A stretch of 14,462 nucleotides of DNA from the NCBI RefSeq assembly GCF_039812505.1, contig NZ_JBDIAQ010000089.1:1-14462 (forward strand). The letters are read 5' to 3'. The notes beneath the pieces are model-generated. The model was not told the DNA's origin, did not search any database, and saw only the letters and a program-made list of their open reading frames with translations. This document shows, in pieces, positions 13,690 to 14,462 of this stretch. A program made the position numbers and the translations under genes. The number at the start of each line of letters is the position of its first letter. Position 1 is the stretch's first letter. Origin of the DNA: Intrasporangium_A sp039812505 (GTDB lineage: Bacteria; Actinomycetota; Actinomycetes; Actinomycetales; Dermatophilaceae).

Positions 13690-13710
13690 TGTCGCTGGGC
13701 TGAAGTGTGA

Positions 13711-14462
13711 CTACAGCAACCCCGTGCCCTCGGCTGGGTGCCCGGCCTGGGCCCGGGCGGAGCGGTCGGCCAGCGCCTCACCGGCACCGGCGTACAGGTG
13801 CACCACGACGTCCAGCCCGAGCTGCTCGAGCTCCTCGGCGTCCTCGCGGTAGAGCGCGACGGCGGCGACGGTGCCCTGCTGGTAGCCGATCCGGCGCATC
13901 TCCCGCAGTGCCTCGACGTTGGCGTGCTGCGAGGGCATCGCCAGCACGATGACCCGCACCAGCCCGTTGCGCACCACCCTCGCCCAGAAGTCGTAGTCGG
14001 TCGCGTCGCCCTCGACGACGTTGTAGCCCTGCCCCCGCAGGGCCTGCACGCGGGACGGGTCGTGCTCGACGCCGAGGACCCGGTAGCCGTGCTCCCCCTG
14101 CAGCTGGGCGGCCGCGGAGCGGCCGACCCGGCCCATCCCGAGCACGATCGCCGTCGCGTCCCCGACGTCGATCGGTCGGTCCTCCGGGTGGATCTTGTCG
14201 GGCGGCCGGGCCGGCAGGCGCTGGGCCAGCTGCGAGGCGCGCGACACCGAGGCCGGGTTCACCAGCGCGGAGACGATGAAGCCGACCGAGACCGCGATGA
14301 CCAGCGACAGCAGCCAGTGCGAGGACAGCCACCCGGCGCTCACGCCCATGGCGGCCACGATCAGCGCGAACTCCGAGTAGTTGGCCAGCAGCAGGCTGGT
14401 CAGCACGCTGGTGCGGTTGCGCAGCCCGAGCAGCCACAGCAGGAACCAGTAGAGCACCGCCT
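13711..14462 (-). CDS. CPA2/Kef-type cation:proton antiporter, C-terminal part (runs off right edge)
   Basis: Monovalent cation:H+ antiporter of the plasma membrane, with its N-terminal membrane portion outside the window. The visible 250 residues contain the last membrane helices: the KefB-like LLWLLGLRNRTSVLTSLLLANYSEFALIVAAMG stretch in sequence order (LANYSEF is a family hallmark) and LSLVIAVSVGFIVSALVN. A TrkA-N domain follows, starting at IVLGMGRVGRS (GxGxxG) and running through VLGVEHDP and GDATDYDFW. A GTG at 14455-14457 is in frame, but the frame continues upstream in membrane-helix sequence, so it is internal. The stop TAG is at 13711-13713. With the RCK channel at the left end, this suggests K+/pH homeostasis genes are dispersed in this region. 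The transported ion (K+ or Na+) is not determined. Confidence 0.88.
   Translation of the reverse strand, partial: AVLYWFLLWLLGLRNRTSVLTSLLLANYSEFALIVAAMGVSAGWLSSHWLLSLVIAVSVGFIVSALVNPASVSRASQLAQRLPARPPDKIHPEDRPIDVGDATAIVLGMGRVGRSAAAQLQGEHGYRVLGVEHDPSRVQALRGQGYNVVEGDATDYDFWARVVRNGLVRVIVLAMPSQHANVEALREMRRIGYQQGTVAAVALYREDAEELEQLGLDVVVHLYAGAGEALADRSARAQAGHPAEGTGLL

Noticed and set aside
14455..14457. GTG as the start of the right-edge antiporter gene
   Set aside because: The product would lack most of the membrane domain, and the frame continues upstream to the edge. The gene is simply cut by the window.

Overview
The window is very GC-rich (about 73% by eye), with almost exclusively G/C third codon positions, GTG and TTG starts alongside ATG, and TANNNT-type -10 elements placed 6-7 bases before start codons. 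This points to a high-GC actinobacterium, probably of the Micrococcales/Intrasporangiaceae type (inference; no marker gene such as rRNA is present). It looks like chromosomal housekeeping and catabolic DNA. I see no insertion sequence, integrase, tRNA, CRISPR array or prophage gene.

Layout from left to right. At 1-139 is the 5' end of an unrecognised minus-strand gene running off the left edge. At 225-2591 is a minus-strand two-gene operon: a small four-helix membrane protein followed 9 bases later by a two-helix K+ channel with two RCK (TrkA-N) domains. At 2780-6691 is a secreted 1303-residue GH92 alpha-mannosidase with discoidin-like domains at both ends, followed by a hairpin at 2717-2758. 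Between 6692 and 6887 is a divergent control region crowded with palindromes. At 6888-7829 is a monoacylglycerol-lipase-type alpha/beta hydrolase on the plus strand. At 8089-10979 is a tightly coupled minus-strand metal operon: a CxxC metallochaperone-like HMA protein, a P1B-type ATPase with an unusual CPG motif, and a Crp/Fnr regulator. An FNR-like box lies upstream of the operon at 11056-11071. At 11098-12213 is a PfkB sugar kinase (minus), divergent with only 23 bases between starts from a GH4 NAD-dependent 6-phospho-glycosidase at 12237-13607 (plus). After a lower-GC structured spacer, the 3' part of a CPA2/Kef-type cation:proton antiporter (minus) runs off the right edge.

Functional themes: carbohydrate use (extracellular mannoside trimming by GH92, intracellular phospho-glycoside cleavage by GH4, sugar phosphorylation by PfkB), monovalent-cation homeostasis (RCK channel at one end, Kef-like antiporter at the other), and metal homeostasis with a predicted regulatory loop in which the Crp/Fnr protein controls its own operon through the TTGAC-N4-GTCAA box.

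The strongest signal not explained by genes is a 9-base word, GTATGCCGC (or its complement GCGGCATAC). It occurs eight times, four per strand, in coding sequence in several reading frames and in spacers. Base composition predicts roughly 0.2 copies. Every TATGCC I found in the window sits inside this word.
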